This document shows, piece by piece, positions 26,938 to 36,060 of a stretch of DNA of 64,000 nt. The DNA lies in the NCBI RefSeq assembly GCF_030676415.1, contig NZ_JAUUTW010000005.1, positions 62,001-126,000 of the forward strand, written 5' to 3'. The DNA is from Peribacillus frigoritolerans. Its GTDB lineage: Bacteria > Bacillota > Bacilli > Bacillales > DSM-1321. The notes beneath the pieces were generated by a model. The model had not been told where the DNA came from. It saw only the letters and a program-made list of their open reading frames with translations, and searched no databases. The first letter of the stretch is position 1, and each line of letters starts with the position of its first letter. The position numbers and the translations under genes were made by a program.

Positions 26938-27855
26938 TTATGACTGGATTATTTGATCAATCAACCCGTATGATTGAAGGGTTTCACGCAGTTCTTTTTC
27001 CAATGGTTCCGAAGGCGGTCCCATAGGCGGCCTTAATGCAGGATTGATTTTCCCCATCATCCCCATTGCAGCCTTTAATGGTCCTGGATTGGTTTCTTTA
27101 AACAAAACATCATTCAATGGCATTAATTTGTAATGGAGGTCAAGTGCCTTATCCACATCCCCCTCCACCCAATGGTTATAAATTTCCGCCACTTCTTTAG
27201 GAGTGATATTAGCTGTAGCACTTATATGTCCTGCCCCTCCAATAGCCAACATTGGATAGCATAATAATTCGATGCCCGAATATAAGAGAAAATCCCTTCC
27301 GCAATTCAATAAGACACGGTTCACATGTTCAAAATCCTTATTTGATTCCTTCACACCAATAATATTTTCACAATCTTCAGCAAGACGTGCCAATGTCTTC
27401 ACTTCTAAATTCGTCGCCGTTCTTCCGGGAATGTTATAAACGATAAGCGGGATATCAACAGAATCGGCTACCGTTTTAAAATGATTGTAAAGTGCCTGTT
27501 GATTCGGTTTATTGTAATAAGGAACGATGACTAGAGCAGCATCCGCACCCATTTCCTGTGCCCTTTTTGTCAAATGCAACGTTTCTTTCTGATTGGCAGA
27601 TCCAGTACCTGGTGCAACTGGAACACGGGCTTTTGCTGCTTTAATTGCCGTTTCCATCACTAATTCCCGTTCCTCAATCGTTAGTGAACTCGGCTCGCCG
27701 GTAGTCCCGCATACCGAGATTCCATGGGAACCGCTTTCAATATGCCAGTTTACTAGATTTTCAATTGCCTTTACATCCACTTCCATCTTGTCATCAAACG
27801 GGGTGATAACGGGAGCGATGGATCCTCTTAAACGACTTTTGATTTCCTCGTACAT
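26938..27855 (-). CDS. DapA/N-acetylneuraminate-lyase family enzyme, probable last step of HPA pathway
   Basis: A 305-residue class I aldolase-fold protein. Schiff-base Lys169 (GVKESN), the Tyr140 of VYNIPGRT and T51-T52 of GTTGEP are present. It looks like dihydrodipicolinate synthase, yet it is the first gene of an operon with hpaE and hpaD, and lysine-pathway dapA normally sits elsewhere. The DapA superfamily includes hydratase-aldolases that split 2-oxo-3-enoates to an aldehyde and pyruvate, so it may convert 2-oxohept-3-enedioate to succinic semialdehyde and pyruvate, covering HpaH and HpaI. The ATG at 27855 follows AAAGGTGG. Confidence 0.75.
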   Translation of the reverse strand: MYEEIKSRLRGSIAPVITPFDDKMEVDVKAIENLVNWHIESGSHGISVCGTTGEPSSLTIEERELVMETAIKAAKARVPVAPGTGSANQKETLHLTKRAQEMGADAALVIVPYYNKPNQQALYNHFKTVADSVDIPLIVYNIPGRTATNLEVKTLARLAEDCENIIGVKESNKDFEHVNRVLLNCGRDFLLYSGIELLCYPMLAIGGAGHISATANITPKEVAEIYNHWVEGDVDKALDLHYKLMPLNDVLFKETNPGPLKAAMGMMGKINPALRPPMGPPSEPLEKELRETLQSYGLIDQIIQS

Positions 27856-27873
27856 TTTTTCTACCACCTTTTT

Positions 27874-27896
27874 ATTATTTGAATATTCGGAATAAT
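27874..27896 (-). promoter_or_regulatory. Candidate operator upstream of the lyase-hpaE-hpaD operon
   Basis: An imperfect inverted repeat ATTATT...AATAAT centred on the perfect GAATATTC (27881-27888) lies 20-40 bp before the lyase start. It differs from the ATCATATATGAT boxes, so another regulator, or a different half-site, would act here. Confidence 0.35.
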
Positions 27897-27903
27897 TAAA
27901 GTG

Positions 27904-27957
27904 AAAAAATCGGCTTTGCTTTTATGAATAATCGATCGACTATTATAAAACAAAGCC
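27904..27957 (-). terminator. Terminator of the GntR regulator gene
   Basis: Minus-strand stem GGCTTTG/CAAAGCC (27951-27957 and 27912-27918) with an inner A/T-rich palindrome around TCGATCGA, followed by six T (complement of A at 27904-27909). It sits right after the GntR stop and separates the regulator from the lyase operon. Confidence 0.75.
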
Positions 27958-27964
27958 TGGGTCA

Positions 27965-28642
27965 TCAAAGTGCCTGATCGTGATTAGTTTCCGCCCTCTG
28001 CTTGAATGTGCTGATGGCATTCAGTTTATGCTTTCTCACCAATGATTCAATTTCTTCAAAAGATGCTTTTTCCTTTAGAAGCTTTATGATGCTTTCATGT
28101 TCGCGAATCGATTGGACTGCGCGTTGCGGCACCATGGTGAACATGGACTTTCTGACTCTATTCATTCTTTGTTGCGCCTGTTTAATTTCCTCCTTTAAAA
28201 AGGAATTTCCGCACTTTTCATAAATTTCCGCATGGAAACATTCGTTTAACTTACCAAACAGCTCTAATTCAAAGTTATGGAGGGCTTTTTCCATTTCTTG
28301 GTTTAAATTAATTAGATTTTCAAAATCATGATCATTCATCGTTAAAGAACTGAGGGCAGCTGCATATCCTTCAAGCAAAGATAAAACAGAAAGGGTTTCA
28401 ATGTATTCGCTCTCATTAATGCTTGTAACCACTGCTCCACTATAAGGCTTATATTGAATAAGGCCTTCAGATTCCAGTTGTCTGATCGCTTCCCTGACAG
28501 GAATCGGACTTAAACTAAGTTCTTTTGCCGTTTGATCGATAATGATCCGCTGTCCAGAACCATATGTTCCATCCAAAATTAATTTACGAAGGTGCTCATA
28601 AGCTATTTGCTTTTTGCTGGGGTTTTTGTTTTTCTCTTCCAT
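27965..28642 (-). CDS. GntR/FCD-family transcription regulator
   Basis: A 225-residue FadR-subfamily regulator. The N-terminal winged helix (about 10-75) has SPIPVREAIRQLESEGLI; the all-helical FCD effector domain (about 85-215) keeps the metal-type residues in FHAEIYEK, REHESI and VRKHKLN. It is most likely a repressor of the HPA genes whose effector is a pathway acid. Start ATG at 28642 has no ribosome site, only 6 nt after a -10 element. Three palindromic boxes upstream suggest autoregulation. Confidence 0.87.
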   Translation of the reverse strand: MEEKNKNPSKKQIAYEHLRKLILDGTYGSGQRIIIDQTAKELSLSPIPVREAIRQLESEGLIQYKPYSGAVVTSINESEYIETLSVLSLLEGYAAALSSLTMNDHDFENLINLNQEMEKALHNFELELFGKLNECFHAEIYEKCGNSFLKEEIKQAQQRMNRVRKSMFTMVPQRAVQSIREHESIIKLLKEKASFEEIESLVRKHKLNAISTFKQRAETNHDQAL

Positions 28643-28648
28643 ATTTTC

Positions 28649-28723
28649 ATCATATATGAAATCATATATGATTGCAATCGATTTTTATTAAAAATCATAT
28701 ATGATTTTTATTTTTCTTTACAA
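28649..28723 (-). promoter_or_regulatory. Two GntR-gene promoters overlapped by three palindromic operators
   Basis: P1 is TTGCAA (28672-28677), 17 bp, TATGAT (28649-28654); P2 is TTGTAA (28718-28723), 18 bp, TATGAT (28694-28699), all read on the minus strand. Boxes: ATCATATATGAA (28649-28660), ATCATATATGAT (28661-28672) and ATCATATATGAT (28694-28705). Each box covers a -10 or spacer. The first two abut exactly, as do the two at hpaG1. The rest of 28724-28880 holds no supported gene. Confidence 0.62.
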
Positions 28724-28880
28724 GCTTGTTTTGCCATATATAATGATCCGTTCCTATGAATAGTCTGAATTGCAACAAAAAAATCCAGTTGCCCACCTTT
28801 TCCTTTACGATAGTGAAGTGAGCTAAAATGCTTATCATGTCTCCTTCCCGAAAGTACCATATCGAAATATAATCCAACTA

Positions 28881-28923
28881 AAAAAACCTGCAGACCCTGA
28901 TGTAACCAGGTAGTCTGCAGGTT
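28881..28923 (-). terminator. Terminator of the dinG-aspB operon
   Basis: An 11-bp perfect stem AACCTGCAGAC/GTCTGCAGGTT (28885-28895, 28913-28923) is followed on the minus strand by T-run (complement of 28881-28886). In this position B. subtilis would continue into asnS; here transcription ends and the HPA block begins. Confidence 0.88.
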
Positions 28924-28932
28924 ATAAAAAAA

Positions 28933-30117
28933 TTATGCCATTTTTGATTTAACGAATGAATGTATTCTTTCAACGGCTGCCTCCAGCAGCTCCAGTGAAG
29001 TTGCATAAGAGAGTCTGATGTTATCAGGTGCACCAAACCCTGAACCTGGAATGACAGCCACTTGAGCTTCTTCCAGCAACGCAGTCGTAAAGTCTTCGAC
29101 ATTGCTGTACCCTGTTAATTCAACTGCACGTTTAACGTTCGGGAATAAATAAAATGCCCCTTGTGGTTTAATGCAGCTAACGCCTGGAATTTCAACCAAT
29201 TTATCATATATCTTATTCAAACGGCCTTCAAATGCCTGACGCATTTCTTCAACAGGCTCCTGTGTACCTTCATAAGCGGCAATCGCACCATATTGAGCAG
29301 TTGTGGTAGGGTTGGATGTACTATGGCTGGCAAGGTTCGTCATTGCTTTAATGATGGACTCTTCACCGACTGCATAACCAATTCTCCAGCCAGTCATCGA
29401 ATGCGATTTAGAAACACCATTGATGATGATCGTTTGCTTTTTCAATTCAGGTGAAATCTCTGCAATGGATGTATGTTTAGCATTTCCATAAACCAATTTT
29501 TCGTAAATTTCGTCGGAAACGATCAAAATATCATGAGCCAGGCAAACTTCCCCGATAGCCGCCAATTCTTCCCTTGAATAAAGCATGCCCGTTGGATTGC
29601 TTGGAGAGTTGATGATAACAGCTTTCGTTTTTTCGGTAATTGCTTGTTCTAATTGTTCTTTAGTGATTTTATATTGATTTTCTTCCGTACCGACTACATA
29701 AACTGGCTTTCCGTCAGCAAGCTTGATTTGCTCAGGATAGCTCACCCAATATGGTATCGGTACAATGACTTCATCTTCTTCATCCAGGATAGCTTGAAAC
29801 AATGTGTAAAGCGCGTGCTTTGCACCTGAGCCAACTAAAATTTCAGATGGTTTGTATTCCAAGCCTTGATCACGCTTTAATTTAGCCGCAATTGCTTCTT
29901 TTAGCTTCGGCAGACCAGCGGATGGCGTGTATTTAGTTTGACCTTCATTCATGGATAGAAGTGCAGCATCTATGATATGTTTTGGCGTATTATAGTCTGG
30001 TTCACCAGCACCCAAACCAATTATATCTAGACCTTGGGCCTTAAGTTCCTTTGCTTTTGCCGTAATGGCCAATGTTGTTGATGGCGTTAATGACTGAACG
30101 CGGTTCGCTAATTTCAT
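28933..30117 (-). CDS. aspB: Aspartate aminotransferase
   Basis: A 394-residue PLP-dependent class I aminotransferase of the AspB (Ib) group, making aspartate from oxaloacetate and glutamate. The PLP Lys lies in NGVSKSHSMTGWRIGYAVG, with the NSPSNPTG loop and the C-terminal R-binding SYATS segment. It is last in an operon dinG-ypmA-ypmB-aspB, 19 bp after ypmB. Confidence 0.93.
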   Translation of the reverse strand: MKLANRVQSLTPSTTLAITAKAKELKAQGLDIIGLGAGEPDYNTPKHIIDAALLSMNEGQTKYTPSAGLPKLKEAIAAKLKRDQGLEYKPSEILVGSGAKHALYTLFQAILDEEDEVIVPIPYWVSYPEQIKLADGKPVYVVGTEENQYKITKEQLEQAITEKTKAVIINSPSNPTGMLYSREELAAIGEVCLAHDILIVSDEIYEKLVYGNAKHTSIAEISPELKKQTIIINGVSKSHSMTGWRIGYAVGEESIIKAMTNLASHSTSNPTTTAQYGAIAAYEGTQEPVEEMRQAFEGRLNKIYDKLVEIPGVSCIKPQGAFYLFPNVKRAVELTGYSNVEDFTTALLEEAQVAVIPGSGFGAPDNIRLSYATSLELLEAAVERIHSFVKSKMA

Positions 30118-30136
30118 TTTAAATTAATCCTCCATT

Positions 30137-30613
30137 CTAAATGCTTCGATAATACTTTAGCCATTCCCCAGTTTTAAAATCATAATAGTCATAGTTAAAA
30201 CGCTCGGATTCATCAAGATACGTTACTTCCCAAAGCGGAACGTTCTTTTCCATGCCTAGCTTAACGGAAATGATTTTTTGGGGATTAAGCTTTTCTTTGA
30301 CAATGTTTAAGATCTCTTTTTTTGATTTACCATCTTTATAGTTTTCCACTACTATTTCTTTCTTCTTGTCCTCAGGAAGCCAGACTATTTTTTTAGTCCC
30401 TTTTTCTCCCTTACCAATGATGACGGAGTATGAATCCTGCCCATTATAAAGGTAGAACTCTTCCATGGTCACAAGGCCGCCCTCTTCCTTTGCCTTTTTA
30501 AAAGCTTCATTACCAGCCTCTTTTTTAGGCTGCAACGCTTTAATATATGCCCCGCTGACAAATCCGATAAAACAAAGGACTAGGATGGAAGCAATAATCA
30601 ACCATTTTTTCAA
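30137..30613 (-). CDS. ypmB: YpmB family membrane-anchored protein (DUF5590)
   Basis: A 158-residue protein with an N-terminal membrane anchor (about residues 4-24) and a soluble extracytoplasmic part made of two PepSY-like units, ending in DFKTGEWLKYYRSI. It matches B. subtilis YpmB in size and place between ypmA and aspB. No function is known. Confidence 0.8.
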   Translation of the reverse strand: MKKWLIIASILVLCFIGFVSGAYIKALQPKKEAGNEAFKKAKEEGGLVTMEEFYLYNGQDSYSVIIGKGEKGTKKIVWLPEDKKKEIVVENYKDGKSKKEILNIVKEKLNPQKIISVKLGMEKNVPLWEVTYLDESERFNYDYYDFKTGEWLKYYRSI

Positions 30614-30631
30614 AGCTGCTTTTCCTTCTTT

Positions 30632-30802
30632 CTATGTACGATAAATTGTAAATATCGCTTTTTCTTGATCTTGGGAATCCAATGCCAGACCGAACATTAA
30701 GTCATCTTTTTTCAGTGTTCGGTTCAAAGAATCCACAATTTTATACAGATCAGGAGAATGTTGCAACCTGACTGTTGAAATTACTTCGATTTTACTTTCC
30801 AT
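30632..30802 (-). CDS. ypmA: YpmA family small protein (DUF4264)
   Basis: A 56-residue acidic soluble protein, matching YpmA of B. subtilis in size, sequence feel and place. The ATG at 30802 follows GGAGGGG; the longer frame upstream has no ribosome site. Function unknown; 18 bp before ypmB. Confidence 0.75.
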   Translation of the reverse strand: MESKIEVISTVRLQHSPDLYKIVDSLNRTLKKDDLMFGLALDSQDQEKAIFTIYRT

Positions 30803-30958
30803 GAAAACGCCCCTCCATTTTAATAAATTGTCAACAACCACTGGTATGAATAGGATTTGAAGGCTTTACCACCTATCACATTATACCAGTTCAAAGGTTA
30901 TTTTTCTTTATAAATTCATAAAAATTCATTTTACATTAATGAATAATCTAAAGATTCT

Positions 30959-33739
30959 TTAAATCCACTCTTCTATCATTTCAGCCATTTCTGTTATTGA
31001 GGCTTGGTGCCAGTCCACTTCAGGTATGGCCTTTTGAAATTCAGGTCCATATTTGGCAGTGATGATGCGGCGATCAAGAATAACCAAAATCCCTTTATCT
31101 TCTGGAGTGCGTATAAGCCTGCCGAAACCTTGTCGGAACCTTAATAGGGCTTCAGGTAAAGAATACGCAGAGAAGGGATTGCGCCCTTGCTTCTCGAGAA
31201 GTTGGCATTTTGCAGCTGTCACTGGTTCATCCGGTGGCGAAAAAGGCAGCCTGACAATGATTAAACAAGATAAATCCTCGCCGGGGATATCGACGCCTTC
31301 CCATAGGCTGGTTGTCCCAAACAGGACGGCTTTCTCGAAGTTTTGGAAATTCCTGAGCAGTCTCATCCGGCTTCCGCCGGAAATCCCTTGTGCAAACAGC
31401 GTGAACTCATCCAGTACGGCACTGTCTTTGATGGAATGATAGGTTGCCCGCAGCATTTCATGCGAAGTGAATAATACCATCATCCTCCCTTTCGCTGCCT
31501 GAGCGGCAGCAATAATATGGTTTGCCGCGGTTTCGGAGAATTCCTCCACCGATAAGCCATTGATATCTGGTAAATCATTGGGAACCAGTACCTTCACGAG
31601 TTCCTTATAAGGAAAGGGTGAAGGAAAGCTTGCTGTCTGCATTGGCTCATTCTCTAAACCGAGTTGTTCTTTAAAATACTTAAAGGAATCCTTCACCACG
31701 AGGGTTGCCGATGTCATGACCACACTTTTTTGGCGCCCGAAATATGAATCCCATAACCGTTTACTTCCTGCAATCGGCTGAACCGTCAAAGTTACCCCAT
31801 GCTGGGGTGCTGCATTCGTATAATCAAGCCAATAAATATTTTCTTCATGCGGCTTGATGAAAAATTCATGCAAGGAATCCCTGGTATCCTGTAAATGTCC
31901 AAGCAGCACCTCGATATCATTCAAGTGAAATAATGAATTTTTTCCTAAGGGGGACTCATTATTCAATAAAAGAGCCAATCTTTTCTCTAACTCCGTGATG
32001 ATGCATCCTAATAAATCCACCAATCGCTCAGCGACCAGAATCGCTTTACCCCATCTTCCATCATCTATTTTGAATGAAAGCCGTTTCGGACTCATGGAAC
32101 GTGAAAGTTTTTCCGCCTGATTGGAAATGTAATAAAAAAGCTGTTCGAATTCATACGAAAAATCACTAAGCTTTTGATCTAATCCATGTGTAGACTTCCC
32201 ATCCGTCAGTCCATTATTTAAGAGCATCCTGTCCAATTTATATAATAATTGCTTTTGATCTGATGTCCCTAGTCTGTTCAAAACAGTCTTCACCGAAATG
32301 TAATTAAGCCTGCTCCCAAGCTGTTTAGATGCAGCCTGTTCCAAATGGTGTGCTTCATCGAGAATTAAATACCCTTTTTTTGGAATCAAGGCGTCTTCTG
32401 TAAGCAGATCCGTCATTAAAAATGAATGGTTAGTAATGATGATATCCGCCTTGGCAGCCGTTCTTTTTGCCCGTTCAAAAAAATCCAATTCAAGCCAGGG
32501 CTGTTTTAAACCGGCGTATGTAAGACCATCACTTTGAAGCCTATTCCAAAATAGCTGACCGCCGCTTGTAAGATTCAATTCATCTTTATCGCCTGTTACG
32601 GTTTCAGTAAGCCAAACCAATATCTGCATTTTCGTTAATGCCGTTTCATAATTATCTTCCTTCTCACGCAATGCCCTTTCGAACTTTGCCAAGCTCAAAT
32701 AATTACTTCTCCCCTTTAGCAAAACAGCTTGAAAGGTAAAGGGAAGGATTTTCTTAAGCTTAGGAACCTCGTTTTGAAGAAGTTGATCCTGTAACTGAAG
32801 CGTATACGTCGAAACGACGACAGGTTTATGATGTTTTTTTGCAAAATAAACGGCCGGAAGCAGATAGCCTATGGATTTTCCAATACCTGTCCCAGCTTCA
32901 ATGATTGCATCTTGGCTGGATTCGAAGGAATGGTGAATCATGTTCATCATATCAAGTTGTCCGCTTCTAGCTTCAAAGGCAGGGAATGCACTTTGAAGCA
33001 TAGCTATTTTTTCCGCATTATCGAGCGGGAATTCAGACTCCGTGTCTTTATGATCACTTTCGTCTTCGGCCTTTTTAAATGCGAGGCCCCTATAAGTAAT
33101 AAGATCAGGTGAATGGACTTCTGCTTTAGCAAGTTTGCTTGCAATGCAAGCATCTATTAATTCGGAAACCTCACTTTGTAAGGAATAAGATAATCGATAT
33201 AACTGTTTAAGTGTCATCACTGGAAGATTCATCAGCTTTTTTTTCAATTCCAACAATAATAAAGCGGTGGCATATGCATCACTATCCGCTTGATGGGGCC
33301 TGGAATGATCTAGATTTTCTTCTTTAGCCAGCTGGTGCAGCTTATATCCATCGGATGTTGGTTTTAATATTTTCGCTAACTCTACCGTATCAAGGGTGGA
33401 ACCATAAAACGGCTCAAACCCGCATCGTACTAGTTCTTCCTGTAAAAAAGATAAATCAAATAAAACATTATGGGCAACAAAACAAGCCCCATCTATAAGC
33501 CGGGCAATATTTGCTGCAACATCTTCAAAGTCAGGTGCATTTTTTACCGTCTCGTTGCTTATTCCGGTCAATTCTTCAATAAACAAGGAAATTTCCTGTC
33601 CAGGATGGATGAATGTCGAGTATTCATCCACAATTTGATCATTTTCGATGACCACGCCAGCAAACTGAATAATCCTATCTCCTTTTTTCGGAGAATTCCC
33701 TGTTGTTTCCAAATCGACCACTACATATCGTTGCATCAT
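30959..33739 (-). CDS. dinG: DinG-type exonuclease/helicase
   Basis: A 926-residue fusion of an N-terminal DEDDh 3'-5' exonuclease (residues about 5-170; VVDLETTG, HNVLFDL, HQADSDA) and an XPD/DinG-like helicase (Walker A EAGTGIGKS; DEAH in LILDEAHHLE; GTTSLWEGVDIPG). Firmicute DinG has the exonuclease domain that E. coli DinG lacks, and in Staphylococcus only the nuclease activity was seen; I do not see the four-Cys iron-sulphur pattern. The start at 33739 is preceded by GAGGTG. Confidence 0.9.
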   Translation of the reverse strand: MMQRYVVVDLETTGNSPKKGDRIIQFAGVVIENDQIVDEYSTFIHPGQEISLFIEELTGISNETVKNAPDFEDVAANIARLIDGACFVAHNVLFDLSFLQEELVRCGFEPFYGSTLDTVELAKILKPTSDGYKLHQLAKEENLDHSRPHQADSDAYATALLLLELKKKLMNLPVMTLKQLYRLSYSLQSEVSELIDACIASKLAKAEVHSPDLITYRGLAFKKAEDESDHKDTESEFPLDNAEKIAMLQSAFPAFEARSGQLDMMNMIHHSFESSQDAIIEAGTGIGKSIGYLLPAVYFAKKHHKPVVVSTYTLQLQDQLLQNEVPKLKKILPFTFQAVLLKGRSNYLSLAKFERALREKEDNYETALTKMQILVWLTETVTGDKDELNLTSGGQLFWNRLQSDGLTYAGLKQPWLELDFFERAKRTAAKADIIITNHSFLMTDLLTEDALIPKKGYLILDEAHHLEQAASKQLGSRLNYISVKTVLNRLGTSDQKQLLYKLDRMLLNNGLTDGKSTHGLDQKLSDFSYEFEQLFYYISNQAEKLSRSMSPKRLSFKIDDGRWGKAILVAERLVDLLGCIITELEKRLALLLNNESPLGKNSLFHLNDIEVLLGHLQDTRDSLHEFFIKPHEENIYWLDYTNAAPQHGVTLTVQPIAGSKRLWDSYFGRQKSVVMTSATLVVKDSFKYFKEQLGLENEPMQTASFPSPFPYKELVKVLVPNDLPDINGLSVEEFSETAANHIIAAAQAAKGRMMVLFTSHEMLRATYHSIKDSAVLDEFTLFAQGISGGSRMRLLRNFQNFEKAVLFGTTSLWEGVDIPGEDLSCLIIVRLPFSPPDEPVTAAKCQLLEKQGRNPFSAYSLPEALLRFRQGFGRLIRTPEDKGILVILDRRIITAKYGPEFQKAIPEVDWHQASITEMAEMIEEWI

Positions 33740-33851
33740 GAATTGTACACCTCAAACTTCGCTTTCTCCACTTCCTGATGGAATTCTCTTATCTTTTTTA
33801 TACCATAATAATCGTAATAAAGGAAACAAGCCGTTCATCAAAGGACGAAAA

Positions 33852-33894
33852 GGGCCGGCACCTGTATGCGTGATTCATGCACACGTGCCGGCCC
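33852..33894 (-). terminator. Terminator of the panBCD operon
   Basis: A 10-bp GC-rich stem GGGCCGGCAC/GTGCCGGCCC (33852-33861, 33885-33894) lies just after the panD stop, followed on the minus strand by TTTTCGTCC. The T-tract is weak. Confidence 0.7.
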
Positions 33895-33899
33895 TCCGC

Positions 33900-34283
33900 T
33901 TACATGATTGTAGCTGCAGGTTCGTTTGAAATCAGATCAATGATTTTGTTGTTTTCATCCATGATCGCAACTTTTGGTTTGTGATCTCCCAGTTTATCCT
34001 CTGAAACCATCACATAAGAAATGATTATCACGATATCATCCGGCTGCACCAGTCTAGCTGCCGCTCCATTCAAACACACGACACCGCTACCCCGTTCACC
34101 CGCAATCACATACGTTTCAAGTCGTGCACCATTATTATTATTCACGATGGCGACTTTTTCATTAGGCAGAATGCCCACCGCATCAATTATGTCTTCATCA
34201 ATCGTAATGCTTCCTACATAGTTCAAATTAGCTTCAGTTACCCGTGCACGGTGGATTTTTCCATTCATCATCGTTCGAAACAT
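33900..34283 (-). CDS. panD: Aspartate 1-decarboxylase
   Basis: A 127-residue pyruvoyl enzyme that makes beta-alanine from aspartate for pantothenate. The proenzyme cleavage site G24-S25 is intact in YVGSITID, giving the pyruvoyl group on Ser25. It is the last gene of panB-panC-panD, 26 bp after panC. Confidence 0.95.
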   Translation of the reverse strand: MFRTMMNGKIHRARVTEANLNYVGSITIDEDIIDAVGILPNEKVAIVNNNNGARLETYVIAGERGSGVVCLNGAAARLVQPDDIVIIISYVMVSEDKLGDHKPKVAIMDENNKIIDLISNEPAATIM

Positions 34284-34309
34284 CTCAATTCCCCCCTGAT
34301 CTTCATGAA

Positions 34310-35158
34310 TTATTCTACAAATAAAGTGATATTATCAATTAGTCTTGCATGCTTGAACTTTACAGCCATTGCAATGATGACGTTTCCAGCTAACGCTTCA
34401 AGTGGTTTAAGTTCCGGGTATTGATAGACTTCAATATAGTCGATCACTCCACTTGTATGGGCACCAATATGATCCCTTACTAGAGCCGTGACGGATGCTG
34501 CATTTCTTACACCTGATTCGACCGCTTCTTTGGCCTTTAATAAACTTTGGTACAGCTCTTTAGCCTCCAGGCGTTCCCGATCTGATAGATTCACATTTCG
34601 CGAGCTCTTCGCTAACCCATCCTCTTCGCGAACGGTATCTACAGCAACAAGCTGGATAGGGAAATTAAAGTCTTTGATCAGTCCATCTATCACGGCGACT
34701 TGCTGGGCATCCTTCTTACCAAAGTAAGCTCTATCAGGAAGGATGATATTGAAGAATTTCGTTAAGACTGTCGCTACACCATCAAAGTGTCCAGGCCTTT
34801 GCCTCCCGCATAAAACATCCGTCCTGCTTTGGACAACAACTTTCACAGATGGTTCTTCACCGTACATTTCGTGGACTGTTGGATAGAACAGATAATCCAC
34901 TCCGCCATTGGCTGCGACATTTTCATCCCGTTCAAAATCCCGCGGATATGTTTCAAAATCCTCATTGGGTCCAAATTGCATCGGATTTACAAAAATACTC
35001 AATACCACAATATCATTTTCATTGCGCGCCTTTTCCAAAAGGGTTGCATGCCCCTCATGTAAAAACCCCATTGTCGCTACATAGCCAATGCTTTTGTGAT
35101 TGTTTTTTTCCTCTTTAAGTGCCAATTGCAAATCAGCTGCTGATGTAAAAGTTTTCAT
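34310..35158 (-). CDS. panC: Pantothenate synthetase
   Basis: A 282-residue ATP-dependent ligase that joins pantoate and beta-alanine. It has the class I nucleotidyltransferase motif [20 protein letters not shown] for substrate binding, and the KKDAQQ and AKSSRN loops. It overlaps panB by 4 bp (ATGA), so the two are translationally coupled. Confidence 0.95.
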   Translation of the reverse strand: MKTFTSAADLQLALKEEKNNHKSIGYVATMGFLHEGHATLLEKARNENDIVVLSIFVNPMQFGPNEDFETYPRDFERDENVAANGGVDYLFYPTVHEMYGEEPSVKVVVQSRTDVLCGRQRPGHFDGVATVLTKFFNIILPDRAYFGKKDAQQVAVIDGLIKDFNFPIQLVAVDTVREEDGLAKSSRNVNLSDRERLEAKELYQSLLKAKEAVESGVRNAASVTALVRDHIGAHTSGVIDYIEVYQYPELKPLEALAGNVIIAMAVKFKHARLIDNITLFVE

Positions 35159-35991
35159 CTTTTCCCTCCGTAAAGTTCAGAAAGCTGCTCTTCCTTCATC
35201 GTAAAAGTATGTTCTTCCGACGGAAAATCTTTAGATTTTACTTCATTCACAAAACTTGTTATCGATTGGCCAATCAGTTCATTTGCATCTCCATAAACTT
35301 TTACGAATTTCGCTAGCCGGTCTACCCCATACTTGATGACATCATGGTAAACGAGGACTTGACCATCCGTTTCTGCGCCTGCCCCAATTCCAATGGTTGG
35401 AATTCCCAGGTTCCGTGTGATGAGTTCCCCCACTTGATATGGAACACATTCAAAAACTACTGCCATCGCCCCCGCCGCTTCACACTTTCTCGCATCTTCC
35501 AAGAGCTGTGCTGCACTTTCGGCATCTTTTCCTTGCACTTTATATCCACCTAGAACGCCGACTGATTGAGGAGTCAAGCCAAGATGTGCTACAACTGGGA
35601 TGCCCGCCTTGGTCAATGCAGATATTTTTTCAACAACATCATCCGCTCCCTCGAGCTTCACGGCATCCGCATGACCTTCCTGCATGATCCGGGCTGCATT
35701 CTTGAGTGTTTCATCCATGGATAGGTGATAGCTCATAAAAGGCATATCCGTCACGACAAAAGTATTTGGTGCCCCGCGTTTTACTGCCTTTGTATGATGG
35801 ATCATGTCATTCACCGTAACTGGAATCGTTGAGTCATATCCCAATACGACCATTCCTAAAGAATCGCCGACTAAAATCATGTCTACACCAGATTGTTCGG
35901 CTAACTTTGCTGACGGGTAATCATAAGCCGTCAACATGACAATTTTCTCTTGATTTTGTTTCATTTTCAAAAAATCTCCGGACAATTTCAT
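35155..35991 (-). CDS. panB: 3-methyl-2-oxobutanoate hydroxymethyltransferase
   Basis: A 278-residue TIM-barrel enzyme that makes ketopantoate from alpha-ketoisovalerate and methylene-tetrahydrofolate. Motifs include [18 protein letters not shown] and [17 protein letters not shown]. The ATG at 35991 follows AAAAGGAGGA; the longer frame is not supported. First gene of panBCD, with an unusual structured leader. Confidence 0.95.
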   Translation of the reverse strand: MKLSGDFLKMKQNQEKIVMLTAYDYPSAKLAEQSGVDMILVGDSLGMVVLGYDSTIPVTVNDMIHHTKAVKRGAPNTFVVTDMPFMSYHLSMDETLKNAARIMQEGHADAVKLEGADDVVEKISALTKAGIPVVAHLGLTPQSVGVLGGYKVQGKDAESAAQLLEDARKCEAAGAMAVVFECVPYQVGELITRNLGIPTIGIGAGAETDGQVLVYHDVIKYGVDRLAKFVKVYGDANELIGQSITSFVNEVKSKDFPSEEHTFTMKEEQLSELYGGKR

Positions 35992-36060
35992 TACGTTTCC
36001 TCCTTTTGATGGAGGAGATGAAAACATCAGCGAATACTGGTGTCTATACATTCATGCGTA

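Noticed and set aside
26938-27855. Calling the lyase simply dapA of lysine synthesis
   Set aside because: Fold and motifs allow it, but its operon with hpaE and hpaD and the absence of lysine neighbours make a catabolic role more likely; left without a gene symbol.
12394-28880. Active mobile element carrying the HPA block
   Set aside because: No integrase, transposase, terminal repeats, tRNA target or phage gene is found at either edge.
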